A DNA stretch of 20,129 nucleotides from Proteobacteria bacterium UBA3588 (GTDB lineage: Bacteria; Pseudomonadota; Gammaproteobacteria; Thiohalomonadales; Thiohalomonadaceae). Numbering within the stretch: the first letter of the stretch is position 1; each line of letters starts with the position of its first letter. Of the stretch, positions 1 through 6,851 are shown piece by piece. The position numbers and the translations under genes were made by a program. Below the pieces are notes generated by a model. That model made no database searches, was not told where the DNA came from, and saw only the letters and a list, made by a program, of their open reading frames with translations. The stretch is from NCBI GenBank assembly GCA_002376325.1, contig DFMR01000019.1, positions 1 to 20,129 on the forward strand, given 5' to 3'.

Positions 1-353
1 GCGCTGCGCAGGCAAGCCCCCAAATTGTGTGGATCGGTAATGCCGTCGAGAATCAGCAGAAACGGCGCCTCCTGCAACCCCGTCAGCAGCTGTTCGAGAA
101 AGGTCTCATTGCGCACCTCCGCCGGCCGCACCCGCGCCGCGGCGCCCTGGTGGCGATCGCCTCCGGCCAGCTTATCCAGCTCCTGCCGGCTGACCCATTG
201 GGGCTCTAGGCCGGCGCGTTGCGCCGCCTGCGCCAGGGCTTGCAGCCGTTGATCGCGCCGCCCCCGATCGAACCACAGGGCGACCAGCCGATCCGGTCGG
301 CGCAACACCGCTTCGACGCTGTGCAGACCAAACACCAGTTCCGTTGCCGCCAT
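1..353 (-). CDS. rlmB: 23S rRNA (guanosine-2'-O-)-methyltransferase RlmB, 5' part only
   Basis: RlmB methylates the ribose of G2251 (E. coli numbering) in the peptidyl-transferase P-loop of 23S rRNA, using S-adenosylmethionine. Only the first 117 codons lie in the window; the family is about 245 residues, so roughly half is cut off by the left edge. Residues 1-75 match the N-terminal RNA-binding domain (opening MAATELVFGLHSVEAVL). Residues 102-117 are the start of the SpoU/TrmH (SPOUT) catalytic domain, with the hallmark LDGITDPHNLGACLRS that carries the conserved N and R of motif 1. The ATG at 353 lies 23 bp after the rnr stop and has no clear Shine-Dalgarno, so it is probably translated from the rnr transcript. 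The rnr-rlmB order is the usual one in Gammaproteobacteria. Identity is secure; only the end is missing. Confidence 0.95.
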   Translation of the reverse strand, partial: MAATELVFGLHSVEAVLRRPDRLVALWFDRGRRDQRLQALAQAAQRAGLEPQWVSRQELDKLAGGDRHQGAAARVRPAEVRNETFLEQLLTGLQEAPFLLILDGITDPHNLGACLRS

Positions 354-376
354 GAGCGTTCAGCCGCGGTCGCGGC

Positions 377-2713
377 TCACTCCGCCGCCGGCGTACGCCG
401 CTTGCCGCGCCGCCGACGTTTCTTCTTTTTCGCCTCCCCAGCCGCCGGCTGCGTCGGTTGTTGCGATGTTGCGGCAGCGGTTTCGGCCTTGGACTTGCTC
501 TTGCCTTTGCTCCTGCCCGCAGCCTTTTTTTCCTGTCCCGGCTCGCCGGCCAAGCCGAAGTCGATCTTGCGTTCATCCAGGTCGACGCGCAGCACCTGGA
601 CCTCCAGTTTGTCGGCCAGGCGATAGATGCGGTGGGTGCGTTCACCCACCAAACGGTGATGGGCGGGATCGAAATGGTAGTAGTCGTTGTGCAGGCTGGT
701 GACATGCACCAGTCCCTCGATGTAGATGTCGTTCAATTCGATGAACAGGCCGAACCCAGTCACACCGGTCACGATCCCCTGGAATTCCGCACCGACCTTG
801 TCCAGCATGTATTCGCACTTGAGCCAGTCCACCGCATCGCGCGTCGCCTCGTCCGCGCGGCGCTCGGTCATGGAGCAGTGTTCGCCCAGTGCCACCATGT
901 CGTCATGACCGTAACGGAACGCCTCCGGCCGCTTGCCCGACAACACATGGCGGATAGCCCGGTGCACCAGCAGATCCGGATAACGCCGGATGGGCGAGGT
1001 GAAGTGGGTATAGGCCTCGTAGGCCAGGCCGAAGTGACCCTGGTTATCCGGCGTATAGACCGCCTGCGACAGACTGCGCAGCAACACCGTCTGAATCAGA
1101 TGGACATCGGGACGCTCGGCGATCTGCTGCAACAGCGCCGCGTAGTGGTGGCCCTGCGGCTGGTCGCCGCCACCCAACGACAACCCCATTTCGCGCAGGA
1201 ATTCGCGCAGGTTGGCGAGCTTCTCCTGGGTCGGTCCTTCATGCACGCGATAGACGATGGGCACCTTGGCCTTGCTCAGAAAATCGGCCGTCGCCACGTT
1301 GGCCAGCAACATGCACTCCTCGATCAGGCGGTGGGCATTGTTGCGCACCACCGGAACCACGCTGTCGATCTTCTTGCCTTCGCCGAATACGATGCGGGTC
1401 TCGGTGGTCTCGAAATCGATGGCGCCGCGCTTCTGGCGCTGCGCATTGAGCGCCTGGAACAGCGCATAGAGGTGTTCCAGGTGCGGCACTACCTCGTGGT
1501 ACTCGGCGCGCAGCGCCGCGTCGCCGTCGACCAGCATCGCCGCTACCTTGGTGTAGGTGAGACGCGCCGCCGAACGCATTACCGCAGGGTAGAAGGTGTA
1601 GTCGCCGAGCGTGCCGCTGGCCGACACCGCCATATCGCATACCATGCAGAGGCGATCGACCTGGGGATTGAGCGAGCAGAGACCGTTGGACAGTTGCTCC
1701 GGCAGCATCGGTATGACGCGGCCGGGGAAGTAGACGGAATTGCCGCGCAACCGCGCCTCGGCATCCAGCGCAGTGCCGGGATCGACATAGTGGGAGACAT
1801 CGGCGATGGCGACCACCAGCCGCCAGCCCTTGCCGCGCGGTTCGGCATAGACCGCGTCGTCAAAGTCCATGGAATCGTCGCCGTCGATGGTCACCAGCGG
1901 CATGGCGCGCAGGTCGGTGCGCCCCTGCTTGGCCTCTTCCGGCACTACCGGCGGCAGCTTTTCCGCCTCGTCCTCCACCAGCGGCGACCACTCCAGGGGC
2001 AGCTGATGGGCGCGGATCGCCACGTCAATCTCCATCCCCGGCGCCATGTGATCGCCGAGGATTTCGATCACCCGGCCGATAGCCTGGCGATAACGGGTCG
2101 GCTGTTCGATGATCTGCGCCGTGACGATCTGGCCGTGGTGAGCTCCGTAAGCCTGCTCCTGCGGTACCAGGATCTCGTGCACGATACGTTTGTTGTCCGG
2201 CACCACGAAGCCGACGCCGCCCTCCGCGTGGTAGCGCCCCACCACGCGCTGAGTATTGCGTTCCAACACCTCGACCACGGCGCCCTCACGCCGGCCGCGG
2301 CGGTCGATACCCGACACCCGTGCCACCGCGCGATCGCCGTGAAACAATCCGCGCATCTCGCGCGCGGAGAGAAACAGGTCGTCGCCTCCTTCGTCCGGCA
2401 CCAGGAAACCGAAGCCGTCCGGGTGACCGATGACGCGGCCGGCGATCAGGTCCATCTTACTCACCAGGCCGTAGCCGCCGCGGCGGTTGCGCATCAGCTG
2501 GCCGTCGCGCTCCATGGCACGCAGGCGCCGGTCCAGCGCTTCCAGCCGTTCCGGCTCATGCAGCTTCAGCGCCTTGGCAATCTGGCGATTGTCCAGAGGC
2601 AATCCCTCCTGCTCCAGCAGCGACATGATGAATTCACGGCTGGGAATGGGATTTTCGTATTTTTGCGCTTCGCGCTCGAGGAAAGGGTCCTGCTGGGATG
2701 GCTTTTTCGACAT
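377..2713 (-). CDS. rnr: Ribonuclease R (3'-5' exoribonuclease)
   Basis: RNase R is a processive, hydrolytic 3'-5' exonuclease that degrades structured RNA, defective rRNA and, with tmRNA, non-stop mRNA. The 778 residues show the full architecture: N-terminal winged-helix region with the signature EREAQKYENPIPSREF (about 13-28), two cold-shock domains (about 88-240), the RNB catalytic domain (about 266-590) with TIDGDDSMDFDDAV at 275-288 supplying the metal-binding aspartates, an S1 domain (about 643-722), and a strongly basic tail (729-775) rich in Lys and Arg. E. coli RNase R is 813 residues. I chose the ATG at 2713 (MSKKPSQQ) because homologues begin this way; an in-frame ATG at 2722 would add three residues. 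A GGAAA purine run sits just before 2713. It is the first gene of a unit reading leftward into rlmB. NsrR, which precedes rnr in E. coli, is absent here. Confidence 0.97.
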   Translation of the reverse strand: MSKKPSQQDPFLEREAQKYENPIPSREFIMSLLEQEGLPLDNRQIAKALKLHEPERLEALDRRLRAMERDGQLMRNRRGGYGLVSKMDLIAGRVIGHPDGFGFLVPDEGGDDLFLSAREMRGLFHGDRAVARVSGIDRRGRREGAVVEVLERNTQRVVGRYHAEGGVGFVVPDNKRIVHEILVPQEQAYGAHHGQIVTAQIIEQPTRYRQAIGRVIEILGDHMAPGMEIDVAIRAHQLPLEWSPLVEDEAEKLPPVVPEEAKQGRTDLRAMPLVTIDGDDSMDFDDAVYAEPRGKGWRLVVAIADVSHYVDPGTALDAEARLRGNSVYFPGRVIPMLPEQLSNGLCSLNPQVDRLCMVCDMAVSASGTLGDYTFYPAVMRSAARLTYTKVAAMLVDGDAALRAEYHEVVPHLEHLYALFQALNAQRQKRGAIDFETTETRIVFGEGKKIDSVVPVVRNNAHRLIEECMLLANVATADFLSKAKVPIVYRVHEGPTQEKLANLREFLREMGLSLGGGDQPQGHHYAALLQQIAERPDVHLIQTVLLRSLSQAVYTPDNQGHFGLAYEAYTHFTSPIRRYPDLLVHRAIRHVLSGKRPEAFRYGHDDMVALGEHCSMTERRADEATRDAVDWLKCEYMLDKVGAEFQGIVTGVTGFGLFIELNDIYIEGLVHVTSLHNDYYHFDPAHHRLVGERTHRIYRLADKLEVQVLRVDLDERKIDFGLAGEPGQEKKAAGRSKGKSKSKAETAAATSQQPTQPAAGEAKKKKRRRRGKRRTPAAE

Positions 2714-2730
2714 TGTTTCCATATCTCTAT

Positions 2731-2761
2731 CGGGTTTCGTACCCGCAAGTTGGTTATTCTA
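2731..2761 (-). promoter_or_regulatory. Candidate rnr promoter -10 and 5'-leader hairpin
   Basis: On the minus strand a TAGAAT hexamer (complement of 2756-2761; 5 of 6 matches to TATAAT) lies about 45 bases before the rnr start. No good -35 sits at the usual distance; TTGCAG at 2774-2779 is too close. Between this -10 and the start codon is a perfect 5-bp stem, CGGGT/ACCCG (2731-2735 with 2741-2745, 5-base loop), which would lie at the very 5' end of the mRNA if transcription starts near 2749. The hairpin is visible in the sequence; the promoter is a guess. Confidence 0.3.
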
Positions 2762-2829
2762 ATCGATTTCGCACTGCAACGCGGCGCGATCCTGGCGCCG
2801 GACGGCCTGCCGGACGTACCGCGAAGCCG

Positions 2830-2858
2830 TTGACAACCGCTGAGGCTCTGGGTAAAGT
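2830..2858 (+). promoter_or_regulatory. Sigma-70 promoter of tRNA-Leu
   Basis: A perfect -35 TTGACA (2830-2835) is followed after exactly 17 bp by TAAAGT (2853-2858), four of six matches to TATAAT. Initiation is expected near 2865, about 26 bases before the mature tRNA 5' end. The DNA directly after the -10 is GCGCGCC, a GC-rich discriminator of the kind found at stringently controlled stable-RNA promoters. The spacing, position and discriminator together make this the best promoter in the window. Confidence 0.8.
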
Positions 2859-2891
2859 GCGCGCCTCCGGACCGTTACGGCCCGGCCACCT

Positions 2892-2978
2892 GCCCAGGTG
2901 GCGGAATTGGTAGACGCGCTAGCTTCAGGTGCTAGTGAGGGAAACTTCGTGGAGGTTCGAGTCCTCTCCTGGGCACCA
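2892..2978 (+). tRNA. leu tRNA (CAG): tRNA-Leu (anticodon CAG)
   Basis: This is an 87-nt class II tRNA with an encoded CCA. The acceptor stem is GCCCAGG (2892-2898) with CCTGGGC (2968-2974), discriminator A at 2975 and CCA at 2976-2978. The D-loop region contains AATTGGTAGA. The anticodon stem CTAGC/GCTAG (2919-2923, 2931-2935) encloses loop TTCAGGT, placing anticodon CAG at 2926-2928, which reads CUG. A long variable arm (2936-2950, hairpin GAGG-GAAA-CTTC) identifies it as a leucine-type tRNA, and the T arm is GGAGG-TTCGAGT-CCTCT. Discriminator A and the long arm are the usual leucine identity features. It is a single-tRNA unit, with its own promoter and terminator, between rnr and purA. No integrase or duplicated tRNA 3' end is seen nearby. 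Confidence 0.97.
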
Positions 2979-2981
2979 AAT

Positions 2982-3020
2982 CAATAAAAAAGGGCCTCCT
3001 CTGGAGGCCCTTTTTTATTG
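2982..3020. terminator. Bidirectional intrinsic terminator for tRNA-Leu (+) and purA (-)
   Basis: An 18-bp perfect inverted repeat, CAATAAAAAAGGGCCTCC (2982-2999) and its complement (3003-3020), is separated by only 3 bases. The core is an 8-bp GC-rich stem flanked by A6 on one side and T6 on the other, so it is a rho-independent terminator read from either strand. It starts 3 bases after the tRNA CCA end and also lies downstream of purA, which is transcribed toward it. Confidence 0.93.
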
Positions 3021-3050
3021 TGGGCGCGCGATGAGGGGGGCAAAGGGACA

Positions 3051-3089
3051 ACGCTACTTTCGACGCAGCGACATGCGCGCAAGTAGCGT
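3051..3089. repeat. 9-bp perfect inverted repeat downstream of purA
   Basis: ACGCTACTT (3051-3059) is repeated as its exact reverse complement AAGTAGCGT (3081-3089), with a 21-base spacer that contains the palindrome TGCGCGCA. A looser outer pair, GGGAC (3045-3049) and GTCCC (3109-3113), encloses it. It sits in the 112-bp gap between the purA stop and the bidirectional terminator, so it would be in the purA mRNA 3' end. There is no T tract, so it is not a classic terminator. Its role is unknown. Confidence 0.6.
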
Positions 3090-3132
3090 ATCCACCCACC
3101 CGAATCGCGTCCCTCGCAGCGCGCACCTGCGA

Positions 3133-4443
3133 TCAAACGAACGGATGGCGCAACACGATGGTCTCGTTGCGATCCGGTCCGGTGGAGATGATATCGACCG
3201 GCACGCCGGTGACCTCCTCGATCCGCTTCAGATAGTTACGGGCGTTCTGCGGCAACTGCTCGAACTCCTTGATACCCACGGTGGACTCCTTCCAACCCGG
3301 CATCTCTTCATAGACCGGCTTGCAGGCGCTGAACGCTTCGGCGCCGACCGGCGGGGTGGTGCGCTGTTCGCCGTCGCAGTCATAGCCGACACAGAGACGG
3401 ATGACGTCGATGCCGTCCAGTACATCCAGCTTGGTGATGCACAAGCCGGTAACCGAATTGATCTGATTGGAACGGCGCAACGCCACCGCGTCGAACCAAC
3501 CACAGCGGCGTGGACGCCCGGTGGTGGAGCCGAACTCGTGGCCGCGCTCAGCCATGTAGGCGCCGACGGAATCCATCAGATCCTTGCCGTCGTACAGCTC
3601 GGTCGGGAATGGACCGGCACCGACGCGGGTAGTGTAGGCCTTGGTGATGCCCAGCACGTAATCGAGATAGCGCGGACCGACACCGCTGCCGGTGGCCGCC
3701 CCGCCGGCGGTGGTGTTGGAAGAGGTCACGAACGGGTAGGTGCCATGGTCGATGTCGAGCAGCGCACCCTGCGCACCTTCGAACATCACGTTGGCCCCCT
3801 GCTCGCGATACTGGTGCAGCATCCCGGTGACGTCGGCCACCAGCGGACGCAGCTCTTCGGCCTGGGCCATGCACTCGTCCAGCACCTGCTGGAAATCGAC
3901 GCTGTCGGCCTTGAAGTAGTGTTGCAGGCAGAAGTTGTGATAGTCGAGCACTTCGCCCAGTTTGGCGGCGAAACGTTCGCGGTGGAACAGGTCGCCCAGG
4001 CGCAGGCCGCGACGGGATATCTTGTCCTCATAGGCCGGGCCGATGCCGCGGCCAGTGGTGCCGATGGCGGACTTGCCGCGGGCGCGCTCACGGGCGTGGT
4101 CGAGGGCCACGTGATAGGGCAGGATCAGGGGACACGCCTCGCTGATGCGCAACCGCTCGCGCGCCGGCACGCCATTTTCCTCCAGCATGCGCAGCTCTTC
4201 CAACAGCGCCGAGGGCGACAATACCACGCCGTTGCCGATGAGGCACATCACTCCTGCGCGCAGCACGCCCGAGGGGATCAGATGTAAAACGGTCTTCTTG
4301 CCGTCGATAACCAAGGTATGGCCGGCGTTATGGCCACCCTGGAAACGCACCACTGCGCTGGCGCGGTCGGTGAGCAGATCCACCACCTTGCCTTTGCCTT
4401 CGTCGCCCCATTGGGTACCAATGACTACGACATTCTTACCCAT
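3133..4443 (-). CDS. purA: Adenylosuccinate synthetase
   Basis: PurA joins IMP and aspartate with GTP hydrolysis to give adenylosuccinate, the first committed step from IMP to AMP. The protein is 436 residues (E. coli 432). It shows the N-terminal GTP-binding loop GDEGKGK (13-19) with catalytic Asp14, GGHNAGHT (36-43) with catalytic His42, the IMP-binding TTGRGIGPAYEDK (129-141), TRVGAGPFPTE (272-282), STTGRPRRCGWFDAV (306-320) and the guanine-specificity segment TKLDVLDG (337-344). I chose the ATG at 4443 because family members begin MGKNVVVIGTQWGDEGKGK and an AAGGGG Shine-Dalgarno lies about 6 bases upstream; an earlier in-frame start would add 14 unconserved residues. It is the last gene of the hflK-hflC-DUF2065-hisZ-purA run and ends at the shared terminator near 3000. 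Confidence 0.98.
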   Translation of the reverse strand: MGKNVVVIGTQWGDEGKGKVVDLLTDRASAVVRFQGGHNAGHTLVIDGKKTVLHLIPSGVLRAGVMCLIGNGVVLSPSALLEELRMLEENGVPARERLRISEACPLILPYHVALDHARERARGKSAIGTTGRGIGPAYEDKISRRGLRLGDLFHRERFAAKLGEVLDYHNFCLQHYFKADSVDFQQVLDECMAQAEELRPLVADVTGMLHQYREQGANVMFEGAQGALLDIDHGTYPFVTSSNTTAGGAATGSGVGPRYLDYVLGITKAYTTRVGAGPFPTELYDGKDLMDSVGAYMAERGHEFGSTTGRPRRCGWFDAVALRRSNQINSVTGLCITKLDVLDGIDVIRLCVGYDCDGEQRTTPPVGAEAFSACKPVYEEMPGWKESTVGIKEFEQLPQNARNYLKRIEEVTGVPVDIISTGPDRNETIVLRHPFV

Positions 4444-4505
4444 CTCTACCCCTTCTCGCGCCCGCGGGCGGCCTGTCACCGCCACGGCAGTGTTGTCGTG
4501 TTATG

Positions 4506-4523
4506 AAAAAACGGGAACTCCCG
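4506..4523 (-). terminator. Weak terminator or attenuator between hisZ and purA
   Basis: Read on the minus strand, CGGGAGTTCCCG (complement of 4512-4523) can form a 4-bp GC stem with a 4-base loop and is followed at once by six T residues (complement of 4506-4511). It starts about 26 bases after the hisZ stop. The stem is short, so it would at most reduce read-through into purA. No purA promoter is obvious in the rest of the 105-bp gap. Confidence 0.4.
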
Positions 4524-4548
4524 AAAAAAGCCGGCTGCAGAAAGTGTA

Positions 4549-5733
4549 TTACGGTGTTGCCGGCACCACTTGCCAGCGGTCATCCTGCAACACCATGCGG
4601 CGATCACACCCCATGGCGGCAGCGTCGCCCTCCTGCCCGGACAGGGCACAAACCACCCGCTCGCCACGTTCGCGCAGGTCAGCCACCTGCCGCGCCAGCG
4701 CCGGGTCGTCGGCACAGGGCGCAAAGATACCACGAACCGCTGGCGCGGTGGCAGTCGATAATGCCATCAGGGTCTTCAGATCGGCGCTGAAACCGGTGGC
4801 CGGACGGGCCCGGCCGAAGACCCGGCCAATGTCGTCGTAGCGCCCGCCCTGGGCCACGGCCTGGCCGTGACCGGCGACGAAGGCCGCGAATACGACGCCG
4901 GTGTGATAGTGGTAACCACGCAGCTCGGCCAGGTCGAAATGGAGCGGCACGGCCGGCAGGCGCGCGCGCACCTGCGCCGCGATCGCCTGCAGGTTATCGA
5001 GCGCCGCATGCACCTCGCCGTCAGCCGTCGCCAACGTCCGGCGCGCCTGCGCCAGCACCGTTTCGTCGCCGTTGAGTTCGATCAGCCGCAACAGCATGGT
5101 ACGGACCGCATCATCCACCGCCATCCGCCCCAGCAATTCGCTGACATCCGGCTGCGACTTGCGCTGCAGGGCATCGAACAGCAGCGCCTCCTGCTCGGCA
5201 TCGAGTCCCGCCTGTCGCGCCAGACCGCGATAGATACCGACGTGTCCCAGATCCAAATGGATATCGCGCAACCCGGCGTGCTGCAGCGCCGCCAACATCA
5301 AGCTCAACACCTCGGTGTCGCTCTCAATGCCGCTGTGACCGTAGAGTTCGACCCCCACCTGTAGCGGGCTGCGCGTTGCGCCATGGCCCTCGGGACGAGT
5401 CCGCAACACCGTACCGAGATAACACAGTCGCGTCGGAGTGGTGCGCTTGAGTTGGTGCGCGTCGATGCGCGCCGCCTGTGGCGTCATATCTGCGCGCACA
5501 CCCAACAGGCGGCCGCTCAGTTGGTCGGTCAGTTTGAAGGTCTGCAGGTCCAGATCGTTGCCGGTACCGGTCAACAACGATTCCAGGTATTCGATGAACG
5601 GCGGCATCACCAGTTCGTAGCCCCAGCTCTCGAACAGATCCAGCAGCCGGCGACGCAGCTGCTCCAGCCGCCGTGCGGCGTCGGGTAGTACCTCTTCGAT
5701 GCCTTCCGGCAACAACCAGCGTTCGTTATCCAT
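4549..5733 (-). CDS. hisZ: ATP phosphoribosyltransferase regulatory subunit HisZ
   Basis: HisZ is a catalytically inactive paralogue of histidyl-tRNA synthetase. It binds the short form of HisG in a hetero-octamer and is needed for the first step of histidine synthesis and its feedback control. The 394 residues resemble the class II catalytic core: LLPEGIEEVLP (7-17), motif-2 region with RADMTPQAAR (80-89) and RTRPEGHG (111-118), LRGYHYHTG (271-279) and GGRYDD (296-301). It lacks the C-terminal anticodon-binding domain of true HisRS, and it sits in the conserved hfl-hisZ-purA context, so HisZ is preferred over HisS. The ATG at 5733 overlaps the stop of the preceding small gene by one base (TGATG), suggesting translational coupling. 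An in-frame TTG directly before it would add one residue. HisG is not in the window. Confidence 0.92.
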   Translation of the reverse strand: MDNERWLLPEGIEEVLPDAARRLEQLRRRLLDLFESWGYELVMPPFIEYLESLLTGTGNDLDLQTFKLTDQLSGRLLGVRADMTPQAARIDAHQLKRTTPTRLCYLGTVLRTRPEGHGATRSPLQVGVELYGHSGIESDTEVLSLMLAALQHAGLRDIHLDLGHVGIYRGLARQAGLDAEQEALLFDALQRKSQPDVSELLGRMAVDDAVRTMLLRLIELNGDETVLAQARRTLATADGEVHAALDNLQAIAAQVRARLPAVPLHFDLAELRGYHYHTGVVFAAFVAGHGQAVAQGGRYDDIGRVFGRARPATGFSADLKTLMALSTATAPAVRGIFAPCADDPALARQVADLRERGERVVCALSGQEGDAAAMGCDRRMVLQDDRWQVVPATP

Positions 5734-5921
5734 CAATGTCTCAACCAGTAAACAAACACCGCACCCACCACCATAAGTGCCAGACCGGCACTGCGAATGG
5801 CGCGGTCATCCATTTGGGCGAGGCTCAACATGACTTTGCGGTAAATCGTGGGCGACAGCGCGGGCAAGATGCCTTCCAGCACCAGCACCAGTGCCAGCGC
5901 CAGCCACAGATCCAATCCCAT
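5733..5921 (-). CDS. DUF2065 (YjeT-family) small membrane protein
   Basis: This is a 62-residue protein with two hydrophobic stretches: an N-terminal one (LDLWLALALVLVLEGILPAL) and a C-terminal one (SAGLALMVVGAVFVYWL), joined by a basic/polar linker containing YRKVM. This matches the DUF2065/YjeT family, small inner-membrane proteins of unknown function found just downstream of hflC across Gammaproteobacteria. Three consecutive candidate starts (GTG 5927, ATG 5924, ATG 5921) follow an AAGGGG Shine-Dalgarno; I chose 5921 because it gives the best 5-base spacing. Its stop overlaps the hisZ start by one base. Its position suggests, but does not prove, a link to the HflKC complex. Confidence 0.88.
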   Translation of the reverse strand: MGLDLWLALALVLVLEGILPALSPTIYRKVMLSLAQMDDRAIRSAGLALMVVGAVFVYWLRH

Positions 5922-5937
5922 CATCACCCCTTGAAGA

Positions 5938-5964
5938 ATGCCGGGGCCCGCACGCCGCCGGCAT
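5938..5964 (-). other. Stem-loop between hflC and the DUF2065 gene
   Basis: ATGCCGG (5938-5944) and CCGGCAT (5958-5964) are perfect reverse complements separated by 13 GC-rich bases. In the minus-strand transcript the hairpin forms just before the AAGGGG Shine-Dalgarno of the DUF2065 gene and is not followed by a T tract. It could protect the upstream hflKC message or tune translation downstream; neither is shown. Confidence 0.4.
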
Positions 5965-5978
5965 CGCTTTCGAACTCG

Positions 5979-6851
5979 TTACTTGTGCTTGCCCGCAGCG
6001 TCGTTGAAATACTGGAAGAATTCGCTGTGCGGATCCAGAACCAACATGTCCTGCTGCTTGTTGAAGACGCCGCGATACGCCTCCAGGCTGCGATAGAAGC
6101 TATAGAAACTCGGATCCTTGTCGAACGCCTGGGCATAGATCTTCGCCGCCTTGGCATCACCTTCACCGCGAATCCTTTCGGCATCGCGGAAGGCCTCGGC
6201 CATAATCACCACGCGTTGGCGATCCGCATCCGCCTTGATACGCTCGGCTGCCTCGGCACCGCGCGAACGGAACTCCTTGGCGGCCCGGGCGCGTTCCGCT
6301 TCCATACGGCGATAGACCGAACTGGAGACGTCCTTTGGCAGTTCGATACGCTTGATGCGGACGTCCACCACCTGAATACCGAATTGCTTGGCCTGACCGC
6401 TGATCTGTTGGGTAATATTCTGCATGATCTCGGAGCGTTCGCCGGAGATCGCCTCCTGGATGGTGCGCTTGCCGAATTCGCTGCGCAGGCCGTCCTTGAT
6501 GACTTGCGCCAAGCGCAGGTTCGCCTGTTTCTCGTCACCGCGCATCGTTTTGTAGTAGGTGGCGACATCGGATATGCGCCATTTGACAAAGGCGTCGACG
6601 ATAACGTTCTTCTTCTCCGCAGTCAGATAGCGCTCCGAGGCCACATCAAGCGTAATGATGCGCTTGTCGAATTTACGCACGTTATTGATGAACGGCGTCA
6701 TGAAATGGATGCCGGGCTTATAGTCGGCTTGAACGAACTCACCCAACCGGAACTTGATCGCCAGTTGCCGCTCGTTGACTTCGAACATCGACATGGAGGC
6801 GATCCACGCGACCAGCACCAACGCAATGATTGCAACAGTACCGCGAGACAT
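5979..6851 (-). CDS. hflC: Protease modulator HflC
   Basis: HflC is an inner-membrane protein with an N-terminal anchor and a large periplasmic SPFH (prohibitin/stomatin) domain. With HflK it forms a cage around the FtsH protease and restrains its attack on membrane and other substrates. The 290 residues start with a single membrane segment (about 5-23, TVAIIALVLVAWIASMSMF), followed by the SPFH domain (VNERQLAIKFRLGEFV... to about 185) and a charged, alanine-rich helical region (about 185-245, RMEAERARAAKEFRSRGAEA) typical of the coiled-coil belt. Length and order match E. coli HflC (334 residues) with a shorter middle. The ATG overlaps the hflK stop by one base (TGATG) and has the strong Shine-Dalgarno GGGAGGT 6 bases upstream, so the two subunits are made together. 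Confidence 0.96.
   Translation of the reverse strand: MSRGTVAIIALVLVAWIASMSMFEVNERQLAIKFRLGEFVQADYKPGIHFMTPFINNVRKFDKRIITLDVASERYLTAEKKNVIVDAFVKWRISDVATYYKTMRGDEKQANLRLAQVIKDGLRSEFGKRTIQEAISGERSEIMQNITQQISGQAKQFGIQVVDVRIKRIELPKDVSSSVYRRMEAERARAAKEFRSRGAEAAERIKADADRQRVVIMAEAFRDAERIRGEGDAKAAKIYAQAFDKDPSFYSFYRSLEAYRGVFNKQQDMLVLDPHSEFFQYFNDAAGKHK

Noticed and set aside
458..2833. A 791-codon open frame on the plus strand
   Set aside because: It lies antisense to rnr, which has complete RNase R domains. The product is rich in His, Gln, Arg and Val without any recognisable motif, as expected from a shadow frame in GC-rich DNA.
2892..2978. tRNA-Leu as an integration site for a mobile element
   Set aside because: No integrase gene, duplicated tRNA 3' end or change of gene content is seen on either side; both flanks are conserved housekeeping genes.
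2929..4287. A 452-codon open frame on the plus strand
   Set aside because: It begins inside tRNA-Leu, crosses the terminator and runs antisense to purA. It has no Shine-Dalgarno and no family features.
4549..5733. hisZ as a true histidyl-tRNA synthetase gene (hisS)
   Set aside because: The C-terminal anticodon-binding domain is missing and the hfl-purA setting is typical for hisZ.
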